In this document: in pieces, positions 1 to 8,201 of the stretch
How the letters are laid out: every line of letters starts with the position of its first letter
Numbering within the stretch: the stretch's first letter is position 1
DNA from: Xenorhabdus ehlersii
Lineage (GTDB): Bacteria; Pseudomonadota; Gammaproteobacteria; Enterobacterales; Enterobacteriaceae
Assembly: GCF_003610465.1 (NCBI RefSeq)
Contig: NZ_RAQI01000005.1
Location: 231,960 to 295,959, forward strand
Length of the DNA: 64,000 nt
Direction: 5' to 3'
Program-made: the position numbers and the translations under genes
Notes under the pieces: model-generated
The model's input: only the letters and a program-made list of their open reading frames with translations
What the model was told of the DNA's origin: nothing
The model's database searches: none

Positions 1-740
1 TCGTAATGCGCCCCTGTGGGGACAATAAAAAACACGCTCATCTCCACTTGTGGCCCATCGAAATCTGACCAGTTATACGCGACTTGAATTCCATTGACAT
101 TGGCACCAATTCCGATTGCACCCAGTTGTTTTTTTCGCGGTTTGGTTTTAACAAATACGGCTATTGGCTTGCCTGCATCATTTTTATATTGCGTCCCACC
201 TATCCGTTTATACCGGACATTCTGCCAGCTCTGGTTAATGCCAATACTGGCGTTTTCAGCAACATCAGACAGCAAAGCTATCTCGCCGGATTTTTTGCGC
301 AGATTGACGTAATATTGCGTTTCAGTGGTGCTATCCCGATAAAACACTGTGAGCATTTCCGGTTTTTCATGCGGCACGGCAGATAGCTGAACGTAATACC
401 CGTTCGCATTTTTTAGTTTCACGCCTGCCCAGTCATGCGTAGCCTCAACATCCACACCACCGCACGAAAACATGTCATGTGATTTTTTCAGGGCAAAACG
501 CCCGTTCGATTCGCTAGTCGAATACACACCAATTTCGCGGGGTTCGGGTTTGTGAGCCTCACTGTATACCTGCGACCACCGCCCGTCGGTATGGCGATCA
601 TGCAGCGTTGTTCCGCCAATCCAGCCTGTCGCCTCAATATCACTGGTAGTCCAAACTTTCCCCTCAATGGTTCCGCCTGTTTTAGGGTAGGCATTTTTCG
701 CCCGTTTCACCGTCTCCGCCAAACCGACGTTTAGTCCCAA
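1..740 (-). CDS. Tail-fibre cassette 1 (C-terminal variable module), partial
   Basis: An open minus-strand frame runs from a TTG inside the first 172-bp spacer to the window edge. It begins with NVGLAETV, continues AKNAYPKTGGTIEG and ends near the edge with MSVFFIVPTGAHY, which resembles the end of P2-type tail fibres. It has no ATG or proper ribosome binding site, and a TGA lies directly upstream, so it looks like a silent variable module that is expressed only when inversion joins it to a constant fibre N-terminus. Its junction residues NVGL lie on the AAACCGACGTTT crossover-like core. The tip domain probably decides receptor binding (family knowledge plus inference). The C-terminus is cut by the window, so its length is unknown. 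Confidence 0.75.
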   Translation of the reverse strand, partial: MGLNVGLAETVKRAKNAYPKTGGTIEGKVWTTSDIEATGWIGGTTLHDRHTDGRWSQVYSEAHKPEPREIGVYSTSESNGRFALKKSHDMFSCGGVDVEATHDWAGVKLKNANGYYVQLSAVPHEKPEMLTVFYRDSTTETQYYVNLRKKSGEIALLSDVAENASIGINQSWQNVRYKRIGGTQYKNDAGKPIAVFVKTKPRKKQLGAIGIGANVNGIQVAYNWSDFDGPQVEMSVFFIVPTGAHY

Positions 741-892
741 TCAAAATTCATAACTGAATAAAGTATCCAACGAATACCCTTCTAAAAAATCAATTAATCA
801 TAATTTTTATTTATCATTTTTCCATTTGGAAACTTTCTGGATCCTCGTTCTGAAATTTGGAATGTTTAGGAGGTATCTTTTAACGTCGGTTT
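721..892. repeat. 172-bp invertible-array spacer, copy 1
   Basis: This segment is identical to 2554-2725 and, reverse-complemented, to 4837-5008. It starts with AAACCGACGTTTA and ends with AACGTCGGTTT, an inverted pair resembling the half-sites of Gin/Cin/Hin-type crossover sites (AAACC-GA-GGTTT in gix). Each end lies in the NVGL codons of an outward-reading fibre cassette. The inner part is A+T-rich, non-coding in all useful frames, and holds an AGGAGG near the right end with no start codon at normal distance. Confidence 0.85.
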
Positions 893-1706
893 ATCGGATA
901 CGGTGCCCAATAGTCGTCGAATTAACGGTAAACCGCTAACAGGTGACGTGAATCTGAACGCGGCTGATGTCGGTGCACTAAAAGTGGGTGATTATGGGAT
1001 CGGTTCCCAACCCGTAGGAATCAGCTCACCCGCTGAATATGATGCCAACTCTATGACAACAACTGGTTGGCATAGTGGCGGTGGCTATGCTGCTAAAAAT
1101 TTCTACAACACCCACGCCCCTATCATGGTGATGACACGTACTGGCGGTAGTGATAGCACGGGAATGGTCGCACAAATTCAGGTGGATGATGCAGGGATGG
1201 CGAGCCGTTACCGGTTGGGTAATCGGTGGAATAAATGGAATACCATTTGGGGTACAGCGAATACTACTGTTATTGATGGGTTCCTGAAAAAAGCTAGCCC
1301 CATCATCAAAATCTGGAATGACGGGAAATTTGAAACAAATGACGAATCAACGGGTGCTATTGTCGAGCGTTTGTCTGAGGGCGTTTACCTCATCAAAAAC
1401 GTGCTGGGATTTAATGCCGATGCGGCATGGGGCGGTGTTGATGGCGGGGTTGAGATACCGCTGTGCAAAAATAAATTACCGTTGATTTGGGTGGATTATC
1501 GCGTGTTACCCGATGGTTCCATCAAAATCATGACCTACCACCGTGAGCATGTAGAAGCACCTACATTCGCCCAAAATGTACGGGACGGCTACTCCGACGG
1601 TGATCCGATTGATATTCCTGTTGGTCGGTCTATATCTGTCCGTGTCCAGATGCCAGAGAATTCTATCTGGAATCAGCAACAACGGAAATTGACTGAGTCG
1701 GAGTAA
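882..1706 (+). CDS. Tail-fibre cassette 2 (C-terminal variable module)
   Basis: The frame opens in the crossover core as NVGLSDTVPNSRRINGK and runs 274 codons. PNSRRINGKPLTGDVNL is the repeat typical of P2/lambda-type fibre proteins. The last ~135 residues, from ASPIIKIW to RKLTESE, are almost identical to the end of the cassette at 3810-4847, so the tips are shared or recently exchanged. No start codon with a ribosome binding site precedes it, so it is probably a silent module. It converges on a chaperone gene at 1733-2164, and the junction sequence is repeated inverted near 3780, extending the homology beyond the genes. Confidence 0.8.
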   Translation, partial: NVGLSDTVPNSRRINGKPLTGDVNLNAADVGALKVGDYGIGSQPVGISSPAEYDANSMTTTGWHSGGGYAAKNFYNTHAPIMVMTRTGGSDSTGMVAQIQVDDAGMASRYRLGNRWNKWNTIWGTANTTVIDGFLKKASPIIKIWNDGKFETNDESTGAIVERLSEGVYLIKNVLGFNADAAWGGVDGGVEIPLCKNKLPLIWVDYRVLPDGSIKIMTYHREHVEAPTFAQNVRDGYSDGDPIDIPVGRSISVRVQMPENSIWNQQQRKLTESE

Positions 1707-1732
1707 ATATAGGGGCGCACAGCCCCTGATTG

Positions 1733-2164
1733 TTATTCTGGCGCTTTAGGCCAGTCAATGTTGGGTGCTGCCGAACAGTCTACCCGATTGAGCAATACCC
1801 GATATTTGCGCCATTCGGTCAATGCGGATTTTTCGGCATCGGTGGCCATATCGAGATCAACAGCATCCTGTAGCGGGGTAATAGCCATATCTGCCTGTTG
1901 TCGCAATGATGATTTTTGTTGTTCCGCCTGTTGTCGCAATTCCTCTGGCGTCGGCGGGGGTGGCGGCGGAATATCAACCCAGCATGGCATTCCATAGCTA
2001 TCAGCTCCGCGCAACTTTCCTGATTTGGACTGGCTAAACTCCAAAAATACCGCATCAGCTACAGGAATGACATCATCAGGTAGAGTACCAGCGGTTTTAT
2101 ATTCCGCTAACAACGAAACGGGGTAAAAACTCAGAGTGGAACAGCTAAATAAATAATTTTTCAT
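1733..2164 (-). CDS. Tail-fibre assembly chaperone (Tfa / P2 gpG-like)
   Basis: A 143-residue protein. Its C-terminal half is shared by four chaperones in this window: a Gln-rich segment, then [13 protein letters not shown] and [12 protein letters not shown], the usual end of Caudovirales tail-fibre assembly proteins. These proteins fold and trimerise the fibre and act in the cytoplasm before tail assembly. The N-terminus is shorter and different from its ~176-198-residue relatives here, matching its own partner fibre cassette directly upstream (2166-2573, 1-nt gap). Fibre and chaperone therefore move as a pair. A polyproline stretch of seven Pro near residue 66 is probably a linker. Confidence 0.85.
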   Translation of the reverse strand: MKNYLFSCSTLSFYPVSLLAEYKTAGTLPDDVIPVADAVFLEFSQSKSGKLRGADSYGMPCWVDIPPPPPPTPEELRQQAEQQKSSLRQQADMAITPLQDAVDLDMATDAEKSALTEWRKYRVLLNRVDCSAAPNIDWPKAPE

Positions 2165-2165
2165 A

Positions 2166-2573
2166 TTAATACCCTATTGCCATATATGTCACGACAGGTG
2201 GATAACTGGGTTCGTACAGGGATTGAATTAACAACTCTGCGGATTTTTGGTCGACTATTTTTGTGATGGCAATTAAAACCCACTGGCGGCTCGTTCCTCC
2301 ATTTAAAACAGAATTTGTTAATGAAATACATTTGCTCGGAAATTGAATAGGGAATGCAAACATCCGCTGTGACTGATACCAGTCATTTTTACCCGCTCCC
2401 AGCGTTGCCGTTTCTCCATGTACCCGCCCCCATTGAATTATTAACCCACTGGGCAATTTTTGATAACCAGATTCAGTTAATTGGGATTCAAAATTTCTCA
2501 TATCAGGAATCTGATTGCGCGCGTTTCCTACGGTTCGATAGACCGTCTCCGCTAAACCGACGTTTAGTCCCAA
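2166..2573 (-). CDS. Tail-fibre cassette 3, gp53-like receptor-binding tip
   Basis: A 135-codon module beginning at a TTG in spacer 2 with [10 protein letters not shown]. It carries [15 protein letters not shown] followed by [10 protein letters not shown] and a C-terminal VVTYMAIGY, the layout of the gp53-like C-terminal tip domain of T-even/P2-type fibres, which contacts the bacterial surface. It is followed by its chaperone (1733-2164). No conventional start is present, so expression is expected only after recombination at the NVGL junction. The tip is unrelated in sequence to cassettes 2 and 5, giving a different predicted receptor. Confidence 0.8.
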   Translation of the reverse strand: MGLNVGLAETVYRTVGNARNQIPDMRNFESQLTESGYQKLPSGLIIQWGRVHGETATLGAGKNDWYQSQRMFAFPIQFPSKCISLTNSVLNGGTSRQWVLIAITKIVDQKSAELLIQSLYEPSYPPVVTYMAIGY

Positions 2574-2725
2574 TCAAAATTCATAACTGAATAAAGTATC
2601 CAACGAATACCCTTCTAAAAAATCAATTAATCATAATTTTTATTTATCATTTTTCCATTTGGAAACTTTCTGGATCCTCGTTCTGAAATTTGGAATGTTT
2701 AGGAGGTATCTTTTAACGTCGGTTT
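2554..2725. repeat. 172-bp invertible-array spacer, copy 2
   Basis: Identical to copy 1 (721-892), in the same orientation. Cores AAACCGACGTTTA at 2554-2566 and AACGTCGGTTT at 2715-2725. It separates the leftward cassette 3 from the rightward cassette 4. Confidence 0.85.
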
Positions 2726-3185
2726 GGCGGCAGGCTCGGCGTTACCGGTCGGTGTGCCTATTCCGTGGCCGTTAGAAACCCCGCCGGCTGGCTGGTTGAA
2801 ATGTGATGGTTCGACATTCAATGCAGAACAATGTCCGGAGCTAGCGCGTGTATATCCCTCACTACGATTGCCGGATTTGCGGGGAGAGTTCATTCGTGGT
2901 TGGGATGGCGGCCGCGGGATAGATGCGGGACGTGCTCTACTCAACTGGCAGGATGATAGTTTTCGCGCACATAATCATGGAATTACAGCATTTGATGCGT
3001 GGGAACCCACGGTGTTGACACCTAATGACCGATCTGGGGACGAGCTGTTGTCGACTGATAACGTCGTTAGAGATGGACGCAATCGGAACGGAACCGACAA
3101 CCACAAATATCAAACCCGGAATGGAGGGGGGAGTGAGACCCGCCCCCGTAATATTGCATTTAACTACATCGTGAGGGCTGCATAG
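2715..3185 (+). CDS. Tail-fibre cassette 4, collar-domain tip
   Basis: The frame starts NVGLAAGSALPVGVPIPWP and shows the phage tail collar domain: PAGWLKCDGSTF, LPDLRGEFIRGWDGGRGID, then GSETRPRNIAFNYIVRA at the end. This short tip fold occurs at the end of P2 gpH and many fibres. The module is ~156 codons with no start signal of its own. The chaperone gene follows immediately, its GTG overlapping the fibre TAG (TAGTG), which couples translation of the pair. Confidence 0.85.
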   Translation, partial: NVGLAAGSALPVGVPIPWPLETPPAGWLKCDGSTFNAEQCPELARVYPSLRLPDLRGEFIRGWDGGRGIDAGRALLNWQDDSFRAHNHGITAFDAWEPTVLTPNDRSGDELLSTDNVVRDGRNRNGTDNHKYQTRNGGGSETRPRNIAFNYIVRAA

Positions 3186-3781
3186 TGATTCAGGCAGAAT
3201 TGAATAGCGATTTTATCGCCATCGTGGCCGGAAATATCACCGTATTTCATTACAATGAGAAAACGCATGAATATATTTCGTCCTCTGTAAATTATTTACC
3301 CGTCGGTGTCAGCATCCCTGCACACTCGTGTATTGATGCACCGAGTGAACGCAGGATTGGTTATGCTATTTGCCGCACGACGGATTTAGCCGGCTGGGAA
3401 TATGTTGCTGACCACCGTGGTGAAACGGTATACAACATTAAAACAGGTGCCGCACAGGTGATTGCAGCGCTCGGTAATTATCCGCCAGACACAACACCAG
3501 ACGCCCCCGCTACCCCATTCGATAAATGGGATGGAAAACAATGGGTCACGGATATTGCGGCCCAACAGGTGTATGAGGTACAACAGGCTGAATCTCAAAA
3601 ACGACAATTGTTGGATACAGCCAGAGCCAAAATTGATATTTATCAGGATGCTGTTGACCTCGATATGGCCACCGATGCTGAGCAAACCGCATTAACCGAA
3701 TGGCGCAAATATCGGGTACTGCTCAATCGGGTAGACTGTTCGACAGCACCCAACATTGACTGGCCTAAAGCGCCAGAATAA
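3185..3781 (+). CDS. Tail-fibre assembly chaperone (Tfa), full length
   Basis: A 198-residue Caudovirales tail-fibre assembly protein. The N-terminal half (IVAGNITVFHYNEKTHEYI) is specific to the partner fibre cassette 4; the C-terminal half contains DKWDGKQWVT, a Gln-rich stretch, then [10 protein letters not shown] and the shared end. The GTG start overlaps the fibre stop codon. It converges on cassette 5 with only 28 bp between the stops. Confidence 0.88.
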   Translation: MIQAELNSDFIAIVAGNITVFHYNEKTHEYISSSVNYLPVGVSIPAHSCIDAPSERRIGYAICRTTDLAGWEYVADHRGETVYNIKTGAAQVIAALGNYPPDTTPDAPATPFDKWDGKQWVTDIAAQQVYEVQQAESQKRQLLDTARAKIDIYQDAVDLDMATDAEQTALTEWRKYRVLLNRVDCSTAPNIDWPKAPE

Positions 3782-3809
3782 CAATCAGGGGCATAGTTTG
3801 CCCCTATAT

Positions 3810-4847
3810 TTATTCCGACTCAGTCAATTTCCGTTGTTGCTGATTCCAAATAGAACTCTCTGGCATCTGGACACGGACAGATATAGACCGACCGGCGGGG
3901 ATATCAATCGGATCACCGTCGGAGTAGCCGTCCCGTACATTTTGGGCGAATGTGGGTGCGTTTGGATGCTCTCGGTGATACGTCATGATTTTGATGGAAC
4001 CGTCCGGCAACACTTTGTAATCCACCCAAATCAACGGCAGTTTATTTTTGCACAGCGGTATCTCAACCCCACCATCAACGCCGCCCCATGCCGCATCTGC
4101 ATTAAATCCCAGCACGTTTTTAATGAGATAGACGCCCTCGGATAGACGTTCAACGATTGCGCCCTCGGATTCGTCGTTGGTAGTGAATTTGCCATCGGGG
4201 TGAATTTCAATGATAGGGGACGCTGTTTTGATGTAACCGTCAACGACGGTGGTGTTCGTTTTTCCCCATAACGCACCTCCCCGAATAGATGATCCCACCT
4301 GCATCTGGAATTGCAGCTCATTGCGGCTCGCACTGACCCACAAATGGAATGCGTTATTGGCATCATACCGGAGCAAAATACCTGCTCCCCACCCTCCCCA
4401 CATGTCCCTCCCAGCACCTCCCCCCATACGATAAAATGACGTTGGGAACCGCTTGGCTCTTAAATCATCGTTGGTAGCTACCGGTAGGTTAGTTTCACCC
4501 AACCCAAATCGCAGATATCGGTTGTCAAAATTTGAGTAATCTCCGGGCTGAACCTGTTTTCCAACTCGCAACCCTTCACGAATATTACATCCGCCTAATG
4601 TATCGATATTTGTAATACCCCGACCCCGCAAATAATGGTTGAATACAGGGTTTGATGATGTCCCGTTGTTATAACCCAGTTGAGTCTGTTCATCACCAAC
4701 GCCGTTATCGTCCAATTGCGTAGATATCGCAATCGAACCTGTGCCCATCCTAAACCCTGAGAATCTGACCGGTGCCAGCAAATCTCCGCCATCATGTCTA
4801 TTGAGGGCATTTTCCGCCAGTCGTTTTGTTCCCGCCAAACCGACGTT
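3810..4847 (-). CDS. Tail-fibre cassette 5 (C-terminal variable module)
   Basis: A 345-codon frame starting in spacer 3 as NVGLAGTKRLAENAL. The middle part (NTDTLGG-type and NNGTSSNPVF region) resembles phage fibre shafts with a pyocin-knob-like GGGAGRDMWGGWG segment; the last 140 residues are almost the same as cassette 2. It is not followed by a chaperone of its own: the next gene (3185-3781) is on the other strand and belongs to cassette 4. It is a silent module unless joined to a constant N-terminus. Confidence 0.8.
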   Translation of the reverse strand, partial: NVGLAGTKRLAENALNRHDGGDLLAPVRFSGFRMGTGSIAISTQLDDNGVGDEQTQLGYNNGTSSNPVFNHYLRGRGITNIDTLGGCNIREGLRVGKQVQPGDYSNFDNRYLRFGLGETNLPVATNDDLRAKRFPTSFYRMGGGAGRDMWGGWGAGILLRYDANNAFHLWVSASRNELQFQMQVGSSIRGGALWGKTNTTVVDGYIKTASPIIEIHPDGKFTTNDESEGAIVERLSEGVYLIKNVLGFNADAAWGGVDGGVEIPLCKNKLPLIWVDYKVLPDGSIKIMTYHREHPNAPTFAQNVRDGYSDGDPIDIPAGRSISVRVQMPESSIWNQQQRKLTESE

Positions 4848-5008
4848 AAAAGATACCTCCTAAACATTCCAAATTTCAGAACGAGGATCCAGAAAGTTTC
4901 CAAATGGAAAAATGATAAATAAAAATTATGATTAATTGATTTTTTAGAAGGGTATTCGTTGGATACTTTATTCAGTTATGAATTTTGATTGGGACTAAAC
5001 GTCGGTTT
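4837..5008. repeat. 172-bp invertible-array spacer, copy 3 (inverted)
   Basis: Reverse complement of copies 1 and 2 with no difference that I can see. Cores AAACCGACGTT at 4837-4847 and AACGTCGGTTT at 4998-5008. Its inverted orientation is what earlier inversion events in the array would produce. Confidence 0.85.
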
Positions 5009-5142
5009 GGCGGGAACGGCGGAGCTGGCGAAAAATGCCCTACCGAAAACAGGGGGAACGTTAACTAACAACGGCCGCGTGCTGGAATTGAAAAATACAA
5101 CCAGCAATTCATTGTATATTCAAGGAACCAACCATAACGATG

Positions 5143-6425
5143 CAGGGCAAACGGGTCTAAATTGCTCAATATGATTAGCGGAGTATATTCAGTACAGAGA
5201 AATAGGAATAATCGCCGTTTGTGATTTATCATTAGCACCTCATCAATGATAATCCTAGAAACTGCCATGCAAGCCACAACCCTCAGCAATGCTTTTGGAC
5301 ACCTCACTGATCCGCGTGTTAACCGGACTAAACAATATTCACTCATCGACATTTTGACTATCTCGATCTGTGCCGTAATCTGCGGTTGTGAAGGTTTCAA
5401 TGCGATTGAAGAATACGGTAAATCTAAAGAAGATTGGTTCCGGCAATTTCTGGCTCTTCCTAATGGCATTCCCAGTCATGATACCTTTAACGATGTGATA
5501 AACCGGCTTGATCCCCAAGAATTTGGACTCGCATTTACCCAATGGGTGAAGAGCTTAGCCACATTCTCTGATGACATTATCGCCTTGGATGGCAAAACAT
5601 TGCGGGGTACGCTTGACAAAGCGAATGGTGCACCGGCGCTTCATCTGGTTAGCGCCTGGTCAGTTGAGAATCAACTTTGCTTTGGTCAGGTGAAAGTCTC
5701 AGATAAATCGAACGAAATTACCACAATCCCCAACTTGCTGGCCTTGTTGGATATTGAAGGTTCCACTGTCACGATTGATGCAATGGGCTGTCAGTACAAA
5801 ATTGCTGATCAGATTGTCGGGGAGCAGGCTGATTATGTTCTGGCATTAAAAGGCAATCAGGGTGAATTTCATGACGATATCAAATACTTTTTAGATACTC
5901 AGCTAGCAAAAAGTTTTAGGGGGATCCCCCACGCTCAAACCCGGAGTACAGGAGGCGATCACGGTCGTATCGAACAGCGTCAGTTGTGGCTGGTTAACGA
6001 TATTCACTGGTTACGGGAACGACATCCTCAGTGGCACACACTGGGTGGCATCGCGGTGGTGGAGTCTTGGCGTGAAGAGCAGGGAAAACCCGAGAGTTAC
6101 GCCCGACGTTATTATATTACCAGTCATCGTGATAAATCGGCGGACTTTATTGCGGGAGCGATACGTAGCCATTGGCATATTGAAAATAAATTGCACTGGC
6201 AGCTGGATGTGAGTTTTGGTGAAGACAGCCAGCGTCTGAGAAGCGGTCATGCTGCTGAAAATATCGCTTTAGTAAATAAAATAGCCCTTAACCTGCTGAA
6301 AAATGAGAAAACCGTAAAGGTAGGAGTGAAAACTAAGCGTCAGAAAGCAGGATGGGATAATAGTTACATGCTGAAAGTCCTCACGGTGGGTTTTACGTCA
6401 GTATAATTTAGACCCGTTTGCCCTG
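5143..6425 (+). mobile_element. ISAs1-family insertion sequence, complete
   Basis: A 1283-bp element with perfect terminal inverted repeats beginning CAGGGCAAACGGGTC and flanked by a 10-bp direct repeat CATAACGATG (5133-5142 and 6426-6435), the target-duplication size expected of the ISAs1 family. It holds a single transposase gene. Intact ends, intact gene and exact duplication suggest a recent and possibly active insertion. Confidence 0.93.
5246..6406 (+). CDS. ISAs1-family transposase (H-repeat-associated type)
   Basis: A 386-residue DDE transposase. It shows the ISAs1 hallmarks: DPRVNRTKQYSLIDIL and ICAVICGCEGFNAIEEYG near the N-terminus, IALDGKTLRGT (first Asp), VTIDAMGCQ (second Asp), YVLALKGNQ, and a C-terminal HWHIENKLHWQLDV with the catalytic Glu. 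The usual ATG may instead be at 5267 (MQATTLSNAF). It fills nearly the whole element and moves it by cut-and-paste. It lies inside a tail-fibre cassette and belongs only to the IS. Confidence 0.93.
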   Translation: MIILETAMQATTLSNAFGHLTDPRVNRTKQYSLIDILTISICAVICGCEGFNAIEEYGKSKEDWFRQFLALPNGIPSHDTFNDVINRLDPQEFGLAFTQWVKSLATFSDDIIALDGKTLRGTLDKANGAPALHLVSAWSVENQLCFGQVKVSDKSNEITTIPNLLALLDIEGSTVTIDAMGCQYKIADQIVGEQADYVLALKGNQGEFHDDIKYFLDTQLAKSFRGIPHAQTRSTGGDHGRIEQRQLWLVNDIHWLRERHPQWHTLGGIAVVESWREEQGKPESYARRYYITSHRDKSADFIAGAIRSHWHIENKLHWQLDVSFGEDSQRLRSGHAAENIALVNKIALNLLKNEKTVKVGVKTKRQKAGWDNSYMLKVLTVGFTSV

Positions 6426-7128
6426 CATAACGATGTTGCAAAATGGCGAATTGGCAATACAGGTGCGAACAATGATTTTTCATTACATAACGTTATTGAG
6501 GGAACGTATGTTGTTATTGCAAACAAAACCATCACCGTTAACGGCGTGCCCATCATTAATGGAAACGATCTGGCATCCCTAAAAAATAATATTGATGCAG
6601 CAAATCAACAGGCAGAGAACGCAAACAAAAATGCGAACAATCGCGTTCCCAATAGTCGGAAAATCAACGGAAAACAACTAACTAGTGATGTTACCTTGAA
6701 TGCAGGTGACGTTGGCGCGTTATCAACATTGGGTGGCACGCTGACGAATAATGGCAATGTGCTGGAATTGAAAAATACCGTGACCAGTTCATTATATATT
6801 CAGGGTACCGACCAGAACGGAAATCCCCGTTGGCGCGTCGGGAGTCCAGGTGTGAGTGATATGTTGACGGTGCATAACGTTATTGGCGACACCTATGTAT
6901 ATATCGGTAACAATGGGGATGTCAAAATAAACAATAACCCTATCATTACCGGCGTCAGATTGGGTGAAATGATATCGACATCCGTGCCTGCTGCACAGGT
7001 CACCGTGTTGCCAGACGGCCACGTTGTTGTCGGGATAACTAAAAACAGCGCGGGTTCAGTCTCACACGTACCGAGTCGCCCCATTCAGTATTTAATCGCC
7101 GGCCAGTGGCGAAATGTCGAGGTGTTCA

Positions 7129-7644
7129 ATGGTTAAATTCGAATCGTTTCAGAAATACAAACCGACTGACGCGATTGCCGGCGTTGCCTATTTGATGAGT
7201 GCAGACAACACTGACTGGTACGAATGCCAGAAATTATTTTCCCCTGCCACGCTCAAAATTGTTTATGACGAAAATTTAGTTATCCGGTCAATGGGGTATG
7301 ACGTCAGCGCATTTTTCCCGATTGGTCTGTCAATCGCCGAAATTGACCCCAAACAGGTGCCAGTGGGACTCAACATTAATGGGGGCTGGCAGTATAGGGC
7401 GGGTAAAATCTGTCCGCGTATTTATACCCCAGAGGAGTACCAACAACAGGCGGTGTATCAAAAACAGCATCTAATGAACATAGCGAGGGATAAAATCGCG
7501 CCGTTACAGGACGCGGTAGACCTCGATATGGCCACCGATGCCGAGAAATTATCATTAGCCGAATGGCGTAAATATCGGGTACTGCTCAATCGGGTGGATT
7601 GCTCTACCGCACCTGATATCCAATGGCCGGAACAGCCGAAATAA
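7129..7644 (+). CDS. Tail-fibre assembly chaperone (Tfa)
   Basis: A 171-residue chaperone, partner of the interrupted cassette 6. I start it at the ATG of [15 protein letters not shown] because GAGGTG lies just upstream and the start overlaps the fibre stop. The N-terminus ([19 protein letters not shown]) is clearly related to the chaperone at 7671-8201 (LYLTNADGDWYEQQQNF); the C-terminus has the conserved [10 protein letters not shown] and [12 protein letters not shown]. Because its fibre is broken by the IS it is probably an orphan at present. Confidence 0.88.
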   Translation: MVKFESFQKYKPTDAIAGVAYLMSADNTDWYECQKLFSPATLKIVYDENLVIRSMGYDVSAFFPIGLSIAEIDPKQVPVGLNINGGWQYRAGKICPRIYTPEEYQQQAVYQKQHLMNIARDKIAPLQDAVDLDMATDAEKLSLAEWRKYRVLLNRVDCSTAPDIQWPEQPK

Positions 7645-7670
7645 ATAGAGGGGCTAAATGCCCCTGATTG

Positions 7671-8201
7671 TTATTCTGGCGCTTTAGGCCAGTCAATATT
7701 TGGTGCTGTCGAACAGTCTACGCGGTTTAATAACACGGTGTATTTTTTCCACGCGATCAGTGTCGATTGCTCTGTGTCTGTTGCCATGTTGAGATCGACA
7801 GCATATTGGAGTGGAGTGATTGAATTTGTAGCCTGAGACATTAGATAGCGTTTCTGCGATTCTGCCTGTTGCTGCAATTCCGCTGGCGTCTGAATTCTGG
7901 GCGTAATTTCCCCATTAATGAAAACCCACTCGTGATCCCAGCCAAAATCATCAGGAACATCATTTTTCACAATTTCAGCGACATATAACCCTATTGGACA
8001 TAACGTGCTGGCATCATCACTAAACGAGCGGATAATACCATCATCATCATAGGCAATTTTTAACGTATCCGGTTCAAAATTCTGTTGTTGTTCGTACCAA
8101 TCACCATCTGCATTTGTCAGATACAGACAGTTACCGTAGGGTTTTGATGTTGGCGTATATTCAACAAATTTTTTAGCCATTTTATTGTTATTGCGTGACA
8201 T
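7671..8201 (-). CDS. Tail-fibre assembly chaperone (Tfa)
   Basis: A ~176-residue Caudovirales tail-fibre assembly protein converging on 7129-7644. The start at MSRNNNKMAKK is supported by GGAGGG upstream and overlaps the end of the fibre gene; MAKKFVEYTP (8180) is the alternative and aligns better with the relative at 7129. The C-terminal half is the common chaperone tail. It belongs with the leftward fibre cassette 7. Confidence 0.88.
   Translation of the reverse strand: MSRNNNKMAKKFVEYTPTSKPYGNCLYLTNADGDWYEQQQNFEPDTLKIAYDDDGIIRSFSDDASTLCPIGLYVAEIVKNDVPDDFGWDHEWVFINGEITPRIQTPAELQQQAESQKRYLMSQATNSITPLQYAVDLNMATDTEQSTLIAWKKYTVLLNRVDCSTAPNIDWPKAPE

Larger units (their letters stand above)
4989..7136 (+). 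pseudogene. Tail-fibre cassette 6, interrupted by an ISAs1-family element
   Basis: The module begins GLNVGLAGTAELAKNALPKTGG in spacer 3 and is split after codon 51 by an insertion at 5143-6425. Removing the IS and one copy of the 10-bp target duplication restores one open frame (HND-VAKWRIGN) that runs to 7136. It contains two related segments, VLELKNTTSNSLYIQGTN near the start and VLELKNTVTSSLYIQGTD after the IS, so an internal shaft repeat is present. The end [17 protein letters not shown] is a normal fibre tip. The partner chaperone overlaps its stop at 7129. Confidence 0.82.
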
